NCBI RefSeq assembly: GCF_913058315.1
Contig: NZ_CAJXQY010000007.1
Span: forward strand, 1 to 64,000
Source of the DNA: an uncultured Alteromonas sp.
GTDB taxonomy: Bacteria; Pseudomonadota; Gammaproteobacteria; Enterobacterales; Alteromonadaceae
Direction of reading: 5' to 3'
Length of the DNA stretch: 64,000 nt
Shown: positions 19,174 to 30,203 of the stretch, piece after piece
Numbering within the stretch: the stretch's first letter is position 1
How the letters are laid out: the number at the start of each line of letters is the position of its first letter
The notes under the pieces: generated by a model
What the model was told of the DNA's origin: nothing
Database searches by the model: none
The model's input: the letters and a program-made list of their open reading frames with translations, nothing else
Translations under genes and position numbers: made by a program

Positions 19174-19866
19174 ATGCCATTAACACAATCATTATATGAA
19201 AGTGCTGAATCGCTGAACGAGGAATTTGCCGCGGAAATTGCTGAAAAGCTTGCCGAGGGGATTGCTCAACGCGGTCGGGCGAGCCTGATGGTTAGCGGTG
19301 GTCGTACGCCGTTACCGCTGTTCAAGGCATTAAGCGAGAAAGACATCGACTGGGCTAAGGTAGATGTATCCTTAGTGGATGAACGTTGGGTTGAGCAGAG
19401 CAATGATGCCAGCAACACCCGTCTGGTAAAAGAAAATCTGTTGGTGGGTAATGCCAGCGCGGCGCGCTTCATTGAAATGAAGTCGGCAGAAGCCGATGCT
19501 ACCGACGCGGCCACTGCTTGTGAAAGCCGACTCGCTGCCATGTCTCAGCCATTTGATGTGCTGATCCTGGGCATGGGCGAAGATGGCCACACTGCTTCAT
19601 TGTTCCCGTGCTGTGAGCAACTGGCAGATGGCCTGGCCATGAACAGCGGCCGGGTGTGCATTGCCACGCAGCCAACTACCGCTCCACACCAGCGCATGTC
19701 GCTGACGTTGCCAGCGATTGTTGCCAGCCGAAATATCTATCTACACCTGACCGGTGATAAAAAACGTCAGGTACTTGAAGACGCAGTTGCCAATGCCACG
19801 GCCACTGAAAAGCCAATTGTTGCTGTGATTAACGCAGCACAAGTGACCTTGAAATGGGCACCGTAG
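19174..19866 (+). CDS. pgl: 6-phosphogluconolactonase
   Basis: Hydrolyses 6-phosphogluconolactone to 6-phosphogluconate. A 230-residue NagB/RpiA-fold enzyme of the DevB type. It shows the sugar-phosphate-binding MVSGGRTPLPLFKAL (about residues 39-53), LVDERWV (about 67-73), and the catalytic-region block LILGMGEDGHTASLFP (about 130-145). It lies directly between zwf and edd, so the three enzymes of G6P to KDPG are encoded consecutively. Confidence 0.96.
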   Translation: MPLTQSLYESAESLNEEFAAEIAEKLAEGIAQRGRASLMVSGGRTPLPLFKALSEKDIDWAKVDVSLVDERWVEQSNDASNTRLVKENLLVGNASAARFIEMKSAEADATDAATACESRLAAMSQPFDVLILGMGEDGHTASLFPCCEQLADGLAMNSGRVCIATQPTTAPHQRMSLTLPAIVASRNIYLHLTGDKKRQVLEDAVANATATEKPIVAVINAAQVTLKWAP

Positions 19867-19875
19867 GAGTCATTA

Positions 19876-21705
19876 ATGAATACACAGGTAAACGAAGTTA
19901 CGCAGCGCATTATTGAGCGCAGTAAAGCCAGCCGACAGGCCTATCTGGCAAAAATCGAGCGTGCCCGGGGGCAGGGTCCACACCGTGGTGTGTTGTCTTG
20001 CGGTAACTTAGCGCACGGATTTGCTGCCTGTAACACCAGTGACAAATCAGATCTGCGCAGCATGACAAAAGCCAATATCGCGATTGTCTCCTCGTACAAC
20101 GATATGCTGTCAGCTCACCAGCCTTATGAAACCTATCCTCAGATTATCAAGGATGCGGTGAAAGAAGTGGGCAGTGTGGCGCAGTTTGCTGGCGGTGTGC
20201 CCGCCATGTGCGACGGCGTTACCCAGGGGAATCCTGGCATGGAACTGAGCCTGATGAGCCGTGACGTGATTGCCCAGGCGGCAGCCGTAGCCTTGTCTCA
20301 CAACATGTTCGATGGTGCCATGATGCTGGGTATCTGTGACAAAATTGTCCCGGGACTGCTAATGGGCTCGCTGAGCTTCGGTCACCTGCCAACTATTTTC
20401 GTACCAGCAGGCCCAATGCCAAGCGGTCTGCCAAATAAAGAAAAAGCCCGGGTTCGTCAGGCGTTTGCCGAAGGTAAAGTCGGTCGCGATAAACTTCTCG
20501 AAGCAGAATCTCAGTCTTACCACTCAGCCGGAACCTGTACTTTCTACGGTACGGCTAACAGTAACCAGTTAGTGGTAGAAATGATGGGCCTGCATTTACC
20601 GGGTTCTTCCTTTGTTAATCCGGGTACTGAAATGCGTGATGCGCTGACCAAAGCAGCCTCACGTCAGGTAACCCGTTTAACCGCGCTGGGCGATAACTAT
20701 ACGCCAATTGGGCATATTGTTGACGAGAAGGCCATTGTAAACGGTATCGTAGCGTTACTGGCGACCGGTGGTTCAACCAACCACACCATGCACCTTATTG
20801 CGGTAGCGCGCGCTGCTGGCATTATCGTGACCTGGGATGATTTCTCAGAACTGTCTAATGCGGTACCGCTGTTAACCCGGATTTACCCGAACGGCTCTGC
20901 CGACATCAACCACTTTGTGGCGGCTGGCGGTATGGCACTGCTGTTTAAACAGTTACTCGATGCCGGACTTATTCATAATGATGTGAAAACCATCGTCGGT
21001 GATGGACTGGATCTGTACACCAAGGAACCTGCACTGGAAGACGGTGAAGTGACCTGGCGCGATGGTCCGGTTAAATCTCACGATGCTGAAGTTTTTGCCA
21101 GTGTTGAAGCGCCGTTTAAACCCGATGGCGGCCTGAATGTATTGTCAGGTAACCTGGGTCGGGCGGTGATTAAAACCTCTGCTTTACGCAACCCCCATTG
21201 CCAGCTTAAAGCCCCGGCTGTGGTGTTTGAAGATCAGTATCAACTGGATGCCGCGTTTAAATCCGGCGAGCTGGATAAAGATTGTATTGTGGTTGTACGT
21301 TTCCAGGGCCCTGCGGCCATTGGTATGCCGGAACTGCACCGCTTAACCCCGCCACTGGGTGTGCTGCAGGATCGCGGCTACAACGTAGCGCTGGTTACCG
21401 ACGGTCGTATGTCTGGTGCTTCCGGTAAAGTACCCGCTGCCATCCATGTCACCCCGGAAGCCTTTTTAGGCGGTCTGCTGTCAAAAGTAGAAACCGGCGA
21501 CATTATTGAACTGGATACTAAAACCGGTTCACTGACCCTGCACGTTGACGAAGCAACACTCGCCCAACGTACAGCAGCAGTAGCCGACCTGACCCTGCAA
21601 CACGAAGGCATGGGCCGCGAATTATTTGGCGGTATGCGTGGTGTTATCTCCGGTGCAGAAGAGGGTGCCTGCACCCTGTTTTACACGCAGGAGCAAAATG
21701 TATGA
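19876..21705 (+). CDS. edd: Phosphogluconate dehydratase
   Basis: Dehydrates 6-phosphogluconate to KDPG, the committing Entner-Doudoroff step. A 609-residue member of the IlvD/Edd Fe-S dehydratase family. The family signatures are clear: [20 protein letters not shown] (about residues 114-133) and [24 protein letters not shown] (about 506-529). Cluster cysteines occur at the expected places ([27 protein letters not shown]). TAGGAG precedes the ATG. It overlaps glk by 4 bp (ATGA), indicating coupling. Confidence 0.97.
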   Translation: MNTQVNEVTQRIIERSKASRQAYLAKIERARGQGPHRGVLSCGNLAHGFAACNTSDKSDLRSMTKANIAIVSSYNDMLSAHQPYETYPQIIKDAVKEVGSVAQFAGGVPAMCDGVTQGNPGMELSLMSRDVIAQAAAVALSHNMFDGAMMLGICDKIVPGLLMGSLSFGHLPTIFVPAGPMPSGLPNKEKARVRQAFAEGKVGRDKLLEAESQSYHSAGTCTFYGTANSNQLVVEMMGLHLPGSSFVNPGTEMRDALTKAASRQVTRLTALGDNYTPIGHIVDEKAIVNGIVALLATGGSTNHTMHLIAVARAAGIIVTWDDFSELSNAVPLLTRIYPNGSADINHFVAAGGMALLFKQLLDAGLIHNDVKTIVGDGLDLYTKEPALEDGEVTWRDGPVKSHDAEVFASVEAPFKPDGGLNVLSGNLGRAVIKTSALRNPHCQLKAPAVVFEDQYQLDAAFKSGELDKDCIVVVRFQGPAAIGMPELHRLTPPLGVLQDRGYNVALVTDGRMSGASGKVPAAIHVTPEAFLGGLLSKVETGDIIELDTKTGSLTLHVDEATLAQRTAAVADLTLQHEGMGRELFGGMRGVISGAEEGACTLFYTQEQNV

Positions 21706-22652
21706 GCGCCTGGTTTGTCGCAGACGTAGGTGGCACGAACATTCGTGTTGCCACGATAAGCGAAAGCGGCCTGAGCAATATCAAAAAGTATCTTTGTAAC
21801 GACTTTGCCAGTATTGATATTGCTCTGAAACAGTATTTCTCAGATACCGGTGAAACCTTCAGTGCTGGCTGTATTGCCATTGCCTGTCCGGTTACCGGTG
21901 ATGAAGTTGCCATGACAAATCATAGCTGGACCTTCTCCCAGCGTGCGTTAAAGCAGCAGCTTAGTCTGCATGATTTGCATGTGATCAACGATTTTACCGC
22001 GGTGGCTCATTCACTGCCGGTATTAGGCGATGAGCAGCTTATTCAGATTGGTACCGGTCATTCAGTTGATAAGGGCAACGTAGCCGTATTTGGTGCCGGC
22101 ACCGGTTTAGGTGTTGAGCATATGATGCACACTGCTGAGGGCTGGAAAACCCTTGACGGTGAAGGCGGCCATGTTGACTTTGCGCCGGTGGATGAGACCG
22201 ACATCGTGGTATGGCGTCATCTGCAAAATGAATTGGACAGAGTCTCTGCCGAAGACGTTTTATCCGGACGCGGACTATTAAATATCTATCGTGCCCTGGC
22301 ATTGCATCAGGGCGTGGAGCCGGCGATTACCGATCCGGCTCAGGTGACTGAGCAGGCGTTAAGTGGTCAGTGTGCGATCTGTTTATCGGCGCTTACTCAG
22401 TTCTGTCGGATCATGGGCAGCTTTGCCGGTAACCTGGCGCTGAATCTGGCAACAACCGGCGGCGTATTTATTGGTGGCGGTATTGCTACCCGCTTCACGG
22501 AATTTCTGATTAACAGCGATTTCAGAGCCCGTTTTGAAGCCAAAGGACGCATGAAACATTACGTTAAAGATATTCCGACATACCTGATTAATGAGCCGGA
22601 CCACGGCTTATTAGGCGCATCAGCGTATTTACAACAACAGATTGCGAGTTGA
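21702..22652 (+). CDS. glk: Glucokinase
   Basis: Phosphorylates intracellular glucose with ATP to glucose 6-phosphate, feeding zwf upstream in the same operon. A 316-residue protein of the proteobacterial Glk family. The phosphate-1 motif [12 protein letters not shown] is at residues 5-16, the sugar-binding [14 protein letters not shown] at about 89-102, and the ATP-binding GAGTGLGV at about 128-135. Its presence in an Entner-Doudoroff operon suggests that glucose enters by a non-PTS route. It starts inside the edd stop and ends a few bases before eda. Confidence 0.95.
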   Translation: MSAWFVADVGGTNIRVATISESGLSNIKKYLCNDFASIDIALKQYFSDTGETFSAGCIAIACPVTGDEVAMTNHSWTFSQRALKQQLSLHDLHVINDFTAVAHSLPVLGDEQLIQIGTGHSVDKGNVAVFGAGTGLGVEHMMHTAEGWKTLDGEGGHVDFAPVDETDIVVWRHLQNELDRVSAEDVLSGRGLLNIYRALALHQGVEPAITDPAQVTEQALSGQCAICLSALTQFCRIMGSFAGNLALNLATTGGVFIGGGIATRFTEFLINSDFRARFEAKGRMKHYVKDIPTYLINEPDHGLLGASAYLQQQIAS

Positions 22653-22656
22653 TTTT

Positions 22657-23298
22657 ATGACTAATTGGAAAAGTTCACCTGCAGACATCTTTGCCGCAGG
22701 CCCGGTAGTACCGGTGCTGGTTATTGAAGATGTTGAAAAAGCGGTGCCGCTGGCTCATGCGTTAATGGCAGGTGGCATTAAAGTACTGGAAGTGACTTTA
22801 CGTACCCCAGCCGCGCTGGACGTAATTAAACGCATTGCAGATGAAGTCCCTGATGCGTTAATTGGTGCCGGCACCGTAACGAATGCGCAGCAGCTAAAAC
22901 AGGTTGTTGAAGCAGGTGCTAAGTTTGCTATCAGCCCGGGAATGACGGACGATTTGTTAAAAGCGGGTCATGATTTTGAAATCCCGTTGATCCCAGGTAT
23001 TTCATCAACCTCTGATCTGATGAAAGCAAAAGATGCAGGCTATACTTACCTGAAATTTTTCCCGGCAGAAGCCTCGGGTGGCGTGAAAGCCATTAAATCG
23101 ATTAGCGGACCATTCCCGGAGACGGTATTTTGTCCGACCGGTGGTATCGGCCCTAACAACTACAACGAGTACCTGGCGTTACCTAATGTACGCTGTGTAG
23201 GTGGTTCGTGGCTGGCCCCGGATGATGCCATTAATAACGGTGACTGGGATCGTATTACTCAACTGGCAAAAGAAGCGGTAGCTAACGCCAGCAAGTAA
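22657..23298 (+). CDS. eda: KDPG/KHG aldolase
   Basis: Cleaves KDPG to pyruvate and glyceraldehyde 3-phosphate. A 213-residue class I aldolase with the conserved [15 protein letters not shown], the Schiff-base Lys region [12 protein letters not shown] (about residues 129-140) and the C-terminal [19 protein letters not shown] at 22642 would extend the frame by five codons into glk, but ATG 22657 starts just after the glk stop and fits the family. It is the last gene of the zwf operon, followed by a strong terminator. Confidence 0.96.
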   Translation: MTNWKSSPADIFAAGPVVPVLVIEDVEKAVPLAHALMAGGIKVLEVTLRTPAALDVIKRIADEVPDALIGAGTVTNAQQLKQVVEAGAKFAISPGMTDDLLKAGHDFEIPLIPGISSTSDLMKAKDAGYTYLKFFPAEASGGVKAIKSISGPFPETVFCPTGGIGPNNYNEYLALPNVRCVGGSWLAPDDAINNGDWDRITQLAKEAVANASK

Positions 23299-23320
23299 TG
23301 TAGCCCCTGTAATACCAAAA

Positions 23321-23354
23321 AAGGGTATGTCATCAGACATACCCTTTTTTTTAT
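23321..23354 (+). terminator. Rho-independent terminator of the zwf-eda operon
   Basis: A 10-bp stem, AAGGGTATGT (23321-23330) with ACATACCCTT (23337-23346), a CATCAG loop and a long T-run. It also has an A-run upstream, so it may work in both directions for the convergent yeaD gene. Confidence 0.92.
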
Positions 23355-23376
23355 GGCTGTCATCTCAGCCTGGCTG

Positions 23377-24222
23377 TCAGGTAATCACCTGCGTCAGCTT
23401 ATGAACCTCACCGGGGTTGAGGGTAGTGCCATTCGTCACGGCAGTTTCTACACACAGCATTTGTTTGTAACCAAAGGCATCCATGTCGCTCATGCTGGCA
23501 GCGGACTGCCAGGGATTCCATACGACAATACTATCGTGACCCGCAGAGCCAATTGTAATGTAAGGCGAATGATTGGCGACGATGGTTAGCGTTTCTGGCG
23601 CTTCCTGATGGATCCGATCGGTTTCACCAGTGAAAATATAGGGTACTGGTGCTGGCTTTACCGCCCAGTCTTCCAGTTTATCCTTATATTCACCGCTGAG
23701 GCCTTCCAGTGCCACGTCAGCGATGTTACTGACATCAAAGTAGGTATGCAGGGCACAATTTAGCGAAAAGGCCTCCTGCTGCTCCAGGCTGGTAGTTTCA
23801 AGGCTCACCGAAAGCTCACTGGCAATGTTGATACGCAATTTCACGGCGCATTCATACTGAAAGCCTGGTCCTTTGGTAGAGGCCGGTGTGAGGACCATTT
23901 CTGAACGGGTACCATCGCAGCTAAACTCACTGATGTCCCACATTTGGGTGCGAAGAAAACCATGCGAAGGCAGTTCGCCTTTGGCCTTGCCGTGGGCATC
24001 ACTAAACCAGGGCCAGCACAGTGGTATTCCACCACGGATAGGACGATCGCCGTTAAGCACTGCGACCGGGCTGACCCATAAGCGGTCACGATTATCGTGA
24101 CTTGGAATAAACGACAGCACGTGTCCGCCAAACAGGCTAATGCGACAACTGGCTGATGCGTTGGTCACCGTAACGAAGCGGTTACCGTCTTTCTCTTCTA
24201 TTTGATAAGATTGGTCATTCAT
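23377..24222 (-). CDS. yeaD: D-hexose-6-phosphate mutarotase (aldose 1-epimerase family, YeaD-like)
   Basis: A 281-residue galactose-mutarotase-fold protein. It shows family features of YeaD-type glucose-6-phosphate 1-epimerases: SLFGGHVLSFIPSHD, IRGGIPLCWPWF (about residues 60-71), SHGFLRTQMWDIS (about 85-97), ALHTYFDVSNI and CVETAVTNG near the C-terminus. It interconverts the anomers of hexose 6-phosphates, feeding G6P dehydrogenase. It lies downstream of gapA on the same strand, as in E. coli, but behind a terminator and a 316-bp structured gap, so it may have its own promoter. Confidence 0.9.
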   Translation of the reverse strand: MNDQSYQIEEKDGNRFVTVTNASASCRISLFGGHVLSFIPSHDNRDRLWVSPVAVLNGDRPIRGGIPLCWPWFSDAHGKAKGELPSHGFLRTQMWDISEFSCDGTRSEMVLTPASTKGPGFQYECAVKLRINIASELSVSLETTSLEQQEAFSLNCALHTYFDVSNIADVALEGLSGEYKDKLEDWAVKPAPVPYIFTGETDRIHQEAPETLTIVANHSPYITIGSAGHDSIVVWNPWQSAASMSDMDAFGYKQMLCVETAVTNGTTLNPGEVHKLTQVIT

Positions 24223-24490
24223 TCGTGATGTCCCTTGACCCTGTCAGTTGGTCAGTTAAGTGTGTACTTAACCCCATTTTTTGTTTTTGATATCTGCGTC
24301 ATCTCACAATGCATCTGGCTGCGCAGCACGCAGAATAGCGGCCCGGGTGAAAGGCCCCGGTCAGTCACCGTGCCAACAAGGTTGTTATCCGGCTTTGTCC
24401 GGTGTTGTTGGCATTGCCGTGGCCAGCACTGTCCGCCTGACGTCGATCATTCTGAGGTGGCGCGGGTATACTTATCTTGCCTGATAAATA
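24223..24490. other. Structured gene-free region between gapA terminator and yeaD
   Basis: A GC-rich stretch with nested dyads. TGCCAACAA (24371-24379) pairs with TTGTTGGCA (24405-24413), enclosing CCGG...CCGG (24389-24402). No credible open frame was seen. It may be a yeaD leader or a decayed repeat element. Confidence 0.45.
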
Positions 24491-24520
24491 AAAAAGGTGC
24501 GATAAAAATCGCACCTTTTT
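24491..24520 (-). terminator. Rho-independent terminator of gapA
   Basis: A 13-bp near-perfect stem, AAAAAGGTGCGAT (24491-24503) with ATCGCACCTTTTT (24508-24520), and an AAAA loop. It lies 19 bp past the gapA stop, with T-runs on both strands. Confidence 0.92.
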
Positions 24521-24538
24521 CGTCATCACCAGAAGGGA

Positions 24539-25555
<1,017 letters not shown>

Positions 25556-25627
25556 TTAATAAATTGAAAAATAATTACGTAAAGTATGGATCAAAACTAC
25601 ACCTAAGGCAAAACTTTATGCTAATTT

Positions 25628-25642
25628 TGTTGCAAAATTACA
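25628..25642. promoter_or_regulatory. Candidate HexR operator in the gapA/malQ divergent region
   Basis: TGTTGCAAAATTACA matches the HexR consensus TGTARTWWWATTACA at 13 of 15 positions with an intact right half. It lies between gapA (minus) and malQ (plus) and could influence either. Confidence 0.6.
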
Positions 25643-25766
25643 GAAATGCCAATGCAAACGTATTCAATTTTACGTCTGAACATCTTCAACAATAATGTAG
25701 AGTATTGTTAAATGGCCTATGCCACCCGGTTTGCTTATCAGGCAAACCTCACACACAGGAACAACT

Positions 25767-27977
25767 ATGACTAATCAGGTTTTGCAAAAGCTTGTCGAAA
25801 TGCGGGGCGTAGAAACCCAATACGTTGATGCATGGGGAAACCCAGCGACAATTTCCGAAACCAGTAAAGCGAAACTTCTTCAGGCTCTCGGATATGACAT
25901 CAGTAACGAATCAGTGATAGCTGAACAGCTCGATACGGAGATCGCTACAGTATGGTCGCAGCCTCTCGATCCGGTTTGCGTGCAACGAACTGCCGAGGAA
26001 AAACAAATTTGGCTGCGGTTGCCACTGGCTTTGGTCAATTCGACGTTAACCGTTAAACTTGACCTTGAAGAAGGTGAGAGCCATACCTTTACAGTTATAC
26101 CAGTTGATCAAACTTTGCTCAATGTTGGCGTGGTGGAAGAACTGGAATTTCATGAATACAGTATAGCACTGCCTGAAGATTTGCCCTGTGGCTACCATCA
26201 GCTTTCAGTGAGTGAAGCGCAAACCCTGATTGCTGAAATGCGATATATTGTTGCACCGACAGCCTGTTATCAGCCGGAGGCGATTACCGCCGGTCACAAA
26301 TTATGGGGCTTAAGTGTTCAGCTTTATTGTTTACGTAGTGAAAGTAACTGGGGCATTGGTGATTTTTCTGATTTGGCCCAGCTCGTCACCAAAGCGGGTA
26401 AGCAGGGCGCCGGCTTTATCGGCCTCAATCCCATCCATGCACTTTATCCGTCTAATCCCGAAGCCTGCAGTCCTTACGGTCCGTCTTCCCGTCGCTGGTT
26501 AAACTTCCTGTACATTGATGTAACCGCATTACCTGAATACGAAAGCGCTGCGGTGCAAGCGGTTGTTACTGATGAGGCCTTCCAGGCCCGGCTGGAAACG
26601 GCCCGAAGCGTTGAATATGTGGATTACAGCCTGGTCACAGACCTTAAAATGGCCGCGCTTAACCGCTTGTTTGATGAGTATTACACCGCTTACCTAAAGA
26701 AAAACACCAAACAAAACCGCGAATTTAAAGCGTTTATTCAAGCCGGTGGCGAAAGTCTTCAGATGCAGGCCACTTATGATGCGATGCAGGAATATCTGCA
26801 AAATGATGGGAAAGAAGCCTGGGGCTGGCCGGTCTTTCCAGAAAACTGGCGGGACTTTCACAATGAAGCCGTAGCGAAGTTTGCTAAGAAGCATAAAAAG
26901 CGGGTGCAGTTTTACATGTTCCTGCAGTGGCAGGCAGCAGCGCAGCTCGAAAAAGCCAATCAGGCTGCTATCGCTGCTGGTATGCCGGTAGGGATCTATC
27001 GCGATCTGGCTGTAGGCGTTAGTGAAGGCAGTGCCGAAATTTGGGGTAACAAAGACCTCTACTGTACCGCAGCCAGTGTTGGCGCTCCGCCGGATATTCT
27101 CGGCCCGCTTGGCCAGAACTGGGGCTTGCCTCCGATGGACCCTGAGGTCCTCTATCAGCAGGGCTATCAGCCAATCATCGATTTATTTGCCACCAATATG
27201 CAATCGTCCGGTGCATTGAGAATTGACCATGCCATGGGGCTGTTACGCTTGTGGTGGGTTTGTCAGGGAGACCACGCGAAGGAAGGCGGCTATGTTTATT
27301 ATCCGCTGGAAGACCTGCTGGGCATTCTGGCGCTGGAAAGTCATCGTCATCAGGCGCTGGTGATTGGTGAAGACCTTGGTACCGTGCCGGAAGAAATTCG
27401 CCAGGTACTGGCCGACAACGGCGTGTATTCCTACCGGGTGTTCTTTTTTGAGAAGGCCGAAGACGGTGGTTTTTACTCTCCCGCGCACTATCCAGAGCAG
27501 AGCATGTCTACTCTGACCACCCATGATATGCCAACCCTGATTGGTTACTGGCACTGTCTTGATTTGGAATTGGGTAAGCAATTGGGCTTGTATACCGACG
27601 ACGATGTGCTACAAACCCTGTATGCTTCTCGTCATGAAGACAAGCAGGAAATTCTAAATTCGCTGCACGGCCACGGTCGGGCTGGGAGTGAAGTAGGTAC
27701 CGATGTCAATGTGACGGGGATGAGCACAGAGCTTAACTTTGCACTGCAGACGCATATGGCCTATGGCAGCAGTGCGTTGCTGAGCCTACAGCTCGAAGAT
27801 TGGTTACAAATGGATAAGCCGGTCAATATACCAGGCACGTTTATGGAATATCCTAACTGGCGACGTAAGTTGTCACGCAATCTTGAAAGCATTTTTGCCG
27901 ATCAGGATATTCAGTCTCTGGCCGCCGGCATTGATGCGGGTCGCCAGGCCGCTGGTCGCAACGAAGACGAGCAGTAA
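25767..27977 (+). CDS. malQ: 4-alpha-glucanotransferase (amylomaltase)
   Basis: A GH77 enzyme that transfers alpha-1,4-glucan segments between maltooligosaccharides and releases glucose. A 736-residue protein. Conserved blocks include WGIGDFSDLAQL, SPYGPSSRRWLNFLYID, YRDLAVGVSEGSAEIWG, the nucleophile region ALRIDHAMGLLRLWW, the general acid in VIGEDLGTVP and the stabiliser Asp in TTHDMPTLIGYW. The N-terminal extension of about 140 residues is typical of MalQ. The frame is open to 25719, but ATG 25767 has CAGGA at proper spacing. It leads a malQ-glgB-glgX operon. Confidence 0.95.
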   Translation: MTNQVLQKLVEMRGVETQYVDAWGNPATISETSKAKLLQALGYDISNESVIAEQLDTEIATVWSQPLDPVCVQRTAEEKQIWLRLPLALVNSTLTVKLDLEEGESHTFTVIPVDQTLLNVGVVEELEFHEYSIALPEDLPCGYHQLSVSEAQTLIAEMRYIVAPTACYQPEAITAGHKLWGLSVQLYCLRSESNWGIGDFSDLAQLVTKAGKQGAGFIGLNPIHALYPSNPEACSPYGPSSRRWLNFLYIDVTALPEYESAAVQAVVTDEAFQARLETARSVEYVDYSLVTDLKMAALNRLFDEYYTAYLKKNTKQNREFKAFIQAGGESLQMQATYDAMQEYLQNDGKEAWGWPVFPENWRDFHNEAVAKFAKKHKKRVQFYMFLQWQAAAQLEKANQAAIAAGMPVGIYRDLAVGVSEGSAEIWGNKDLYCTAASVGAPPDILGPLGQNWGLPPMDPEVLYQQGYQPIIDLFATNMQSSGALRIDHAMGLLRLWWVCQGDHAKEGGYVYYPLEDLLGILALESHRHQALVIGEDLGTVPEEIRQVLADNGVYSYRVFFFEKAEDGGFYSPAHYPEQSMSTLTTHDMPTLIGYWHCLDLELGKQLGLYTDDDVLQTLYASRHEDKQEILNSLHGHGRAGSEVGTDVNVTGMSTELNFALQTHMAYGSSALLSLQLEDWLQMDKPVNIPGTFMEYPNWRRKLSRNLESIFADQDIQSLAAGIDAGRQAAGRNEDEQ

Positions 27978-28014
27978 ATTAACCGCTTAGGCGCAAAAGA
28001 AGTAGGAGTCAGGA

Positions 28015-30201
28015 ATGCATTTTGAAGGACAGTTAGCGCAGGCACATTGCCAGCATCCCTTTGCCGTGTTGGGCCCGCAATATAATGGCACGAATACCTT
28101 TGTGCAGTACTGGCAACCTGGTGCGCAAGCGGTGGAAGTTGTCAATGCGGCTTCAGGTGAGTCGCTGGGCATGCTAAACGCCATCAATGGAGACGGATTG
28201 TTTAATGCCGTGATTGAGGGCCTTAGCAGCGCATCGGCTTATCAGCTTAAAGTGACCACTGATGAAGGGCAATCGCTGGTTACCGACCCCTATCAGTTCC
28301 AGGCCGAAGCTTATCATGCGGTGCATTTTATCGATCACGAGCCGCAAAACTTATACCGCCAGGCCGGCGCCCAGCTTATTACGCTGGAACGTGATGGCTT
28401 CAGCGCCGAAGCGGTTAGGTTTGCGGTGTTTGCGCCTAATGCATCAGCGGTTTCCGTTATCGGTGACTTTAACGGCTGGGACGGCCGTTGCCACCCTATG
28501 CAAAAGACCGACATGGGTTACTGGGTGCTGGTTGTGCCGGGCTTAACAGAAGGCGTGCGGTATAAATATCAGGTAAAAGATGCCAATGGTCATCAGTTAC
28601 CTCACAAAGCTGATCCGCTGGGCTTTTATGCAGAACAGTATCCCTCTCATGCATCGCTGATTTACGACCACAAGCAGTATGAATGGCATGACGCTGACTG
28701 GCTGCAAGCGGCGGCACAGCAAAATAAATATCACAGCCCCATGAGTGTTTACGAGGTGCATCTGGGGTCGTGGAAGCGGCCGGGAAACCCCGAACAGCGT
28801 TACCTTAGTTACCGCGAACTGGCCCAGGAGCTGGTCGCCTACGTTACAGAAATGGGGTATACCCACGTTGAGCTATTGCCGGTATCTGAATTTCCCTTTG
28901 ATGGTTCATGGGGGTATCAGCCGGTAGGGTTATTTGCACCGACCAGTCGTTTTGGTTCGCCGGACGATTTTAAATATTTTGTCGATACCTGCCACCAGAA
29001 TAATATTGGTGTCATCATCGACTGGGTACCCGCCCACTTCCCGGAAGACGGCCACGGCCTGGCCCGGTTTGATGGCACCCATGTTTACGAATATGCCGAT
29101 CCGCGCCGGGGCTGGCATCCTGACTGGAACTCCTGTATTTACGACTTTGGTAAAGAGACCGTCAGGCAGTTTCTGGTTGCCAACGCGTTGTACTGGCTGG
29201 AGCATTTCCACGTAGATGGTTTGCGGGTGGATGCAGTGGCCAGTATGCTGTATCTGGATTATTCACGGGAAGAGGGCGAGTGGATCCCCAATGTACACGG
29301 TGGCAATGAAAACCTTGAAGCCATCAGCCTGCTTAAATGGATGAACGAGGAAGTTTATCGTCACTTTCCCCATGCGATGACTATTGCCGAGGAGTCCACC
29401 AGCTTTCCAAAAGTATCGCGACCGGTGTTCGACGGTGGTCTTGGCTTTGGCTTTAAGTGGAATATGGGGTGGATGCACGACTCATTGCACTACATCAGCA
29501 AAGACCCTGCCTATCGTACCTATCATCACTCTGAAATGACCTTCAGTATGGTGTACGCTTTCGACGAGAATTTTGTTCTCCCCATTTCCCACGACGAAGT
29601 TGTGCATGGCAAAGGCAGTCTGCTGGGGAAAATGCCGGGTGACGAATGGCAACAGGCGGCGAACCAACGCTGTTATGCGGCATTTATGTTTGGCCATCCG
29701 GGTAAAAAGCTTAATTTTATGGGCATTGAAATTGGTCAGAGCAGCGAATGGAACCACGATGCGTCGGTTGACTGGCGCTTGCTGGACTTTGACAAGCACC
29801 AGGGCATACAGCGCCTGTACCGTGATTTGAATCACCTGTACAAGCAATTACCCGCTTTGCATGAGCGCGATCACGATCCCGCGGGTTTTGATTGGATAGA
29901 CTTACACAACCATGAACAAAGCGTGTTCTCGTTTGTTCGCCATAACCTCAGTGACACACAGCAGGTTTATGTGATCAGTAATATGACCCCTGAGCCGCGG
30001 CAACAGTTTCGTGTTGGCGTGCAACAGGCGGGTGAATACCAACTGGTATTGAATACTGATGATAGCGTATATTGGGGAAGCGGCGCAGCAACGCCTGAAA
30101 CTTGTATCGCTGAGCCGGTGCCATGGAATCATCAGCCTTATTCAATCAATGTGAATTTACCCCCATTGGCAACATTATTTATTGTATTTAACAAGGAGTG
30201 A
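28015..30201 (+). CDS. glgB: 1,4-alpha-glucan branching enzyme
   Basis: Introduces alpha-1,6 branches in glycogen. A 728-residue GH13 enzyme with an N-terminal N1 domain, a CBM48 domain (about residues 125-210; VSVIGDFNGWDG) and the catalytic barrel: DWVPAHFP, the nucleophile Asp in DGLRVDAVASMLYLDYSR, the acid Glu in TIAEESTSFP, and ISHDEVVHGK. The length matches E. coli GlgB. A good TAGGAGT ribosome site precedes the ATG. The 3' end overlaps or abuts glgX. Confidence 0.97.
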   Translation: MHFEGQLAQAHCQHPFAVLGPQYNGTNTFVQYWQPGAQAVEVVNAASGESLGMLNAINGDGLFNAVIEGLSSASAYQLKVTTDEGQSLVTDPYQFQAEAYHAVHFIDHEPQNLYRQAGAQLITLERDGFSAEAVRFAVFAPNASAVSVIGDFNGWDGRCHPMQKTDMGYWVLVVPGLTEGVRYKYQVKDANGHQLPHKADPLGFYAEQYPSHASLIYDHKQYEWHDADWLQAAAQQNKYHSPMSVYEVHLGSWKRPGNPEQRYLSYRELAQELVAYVTEMGYTHVELLPVSEFPFDGSWGYQPVGLFAPTSRFGSPDDFKYFVDTCHQNNIGVIIDWVPAHFPEDGHGLARFDGTHVYEYADPRRGWHPDWNSCIYDFGKETVRQFLVANALYWLEHFHVDGLRVDAVASMLYLDYSREEGEWIPNVHGGNENLEAISLLKWMNEEVYRHFPHAMTIAEESTSFPKVSRPVFDGGLGFGFKWNMGWMHDSLHYISKDPAYRTYHHSEMTFSMVYAFDENFVLPISHDEVVHGKGSLLGKMPGDEWQQAANQRCYAAFMFGHPGKKLNFMGIEIGQSSEWNHDASVDWRLLDFDKHQGIQRLYRDLNHLYKQLPALHERDHDPAGFDWIDLHNHEQSVFSFVRHNLSDTQQVYVISNMTPEPRQQFRVGVQQAGEYQLVLNTDDSVYWGSGAATPETCIAEPVPWNHQPYSINVNLPPLATLFIVFNKE

Positions 30202-30203
30202 CT

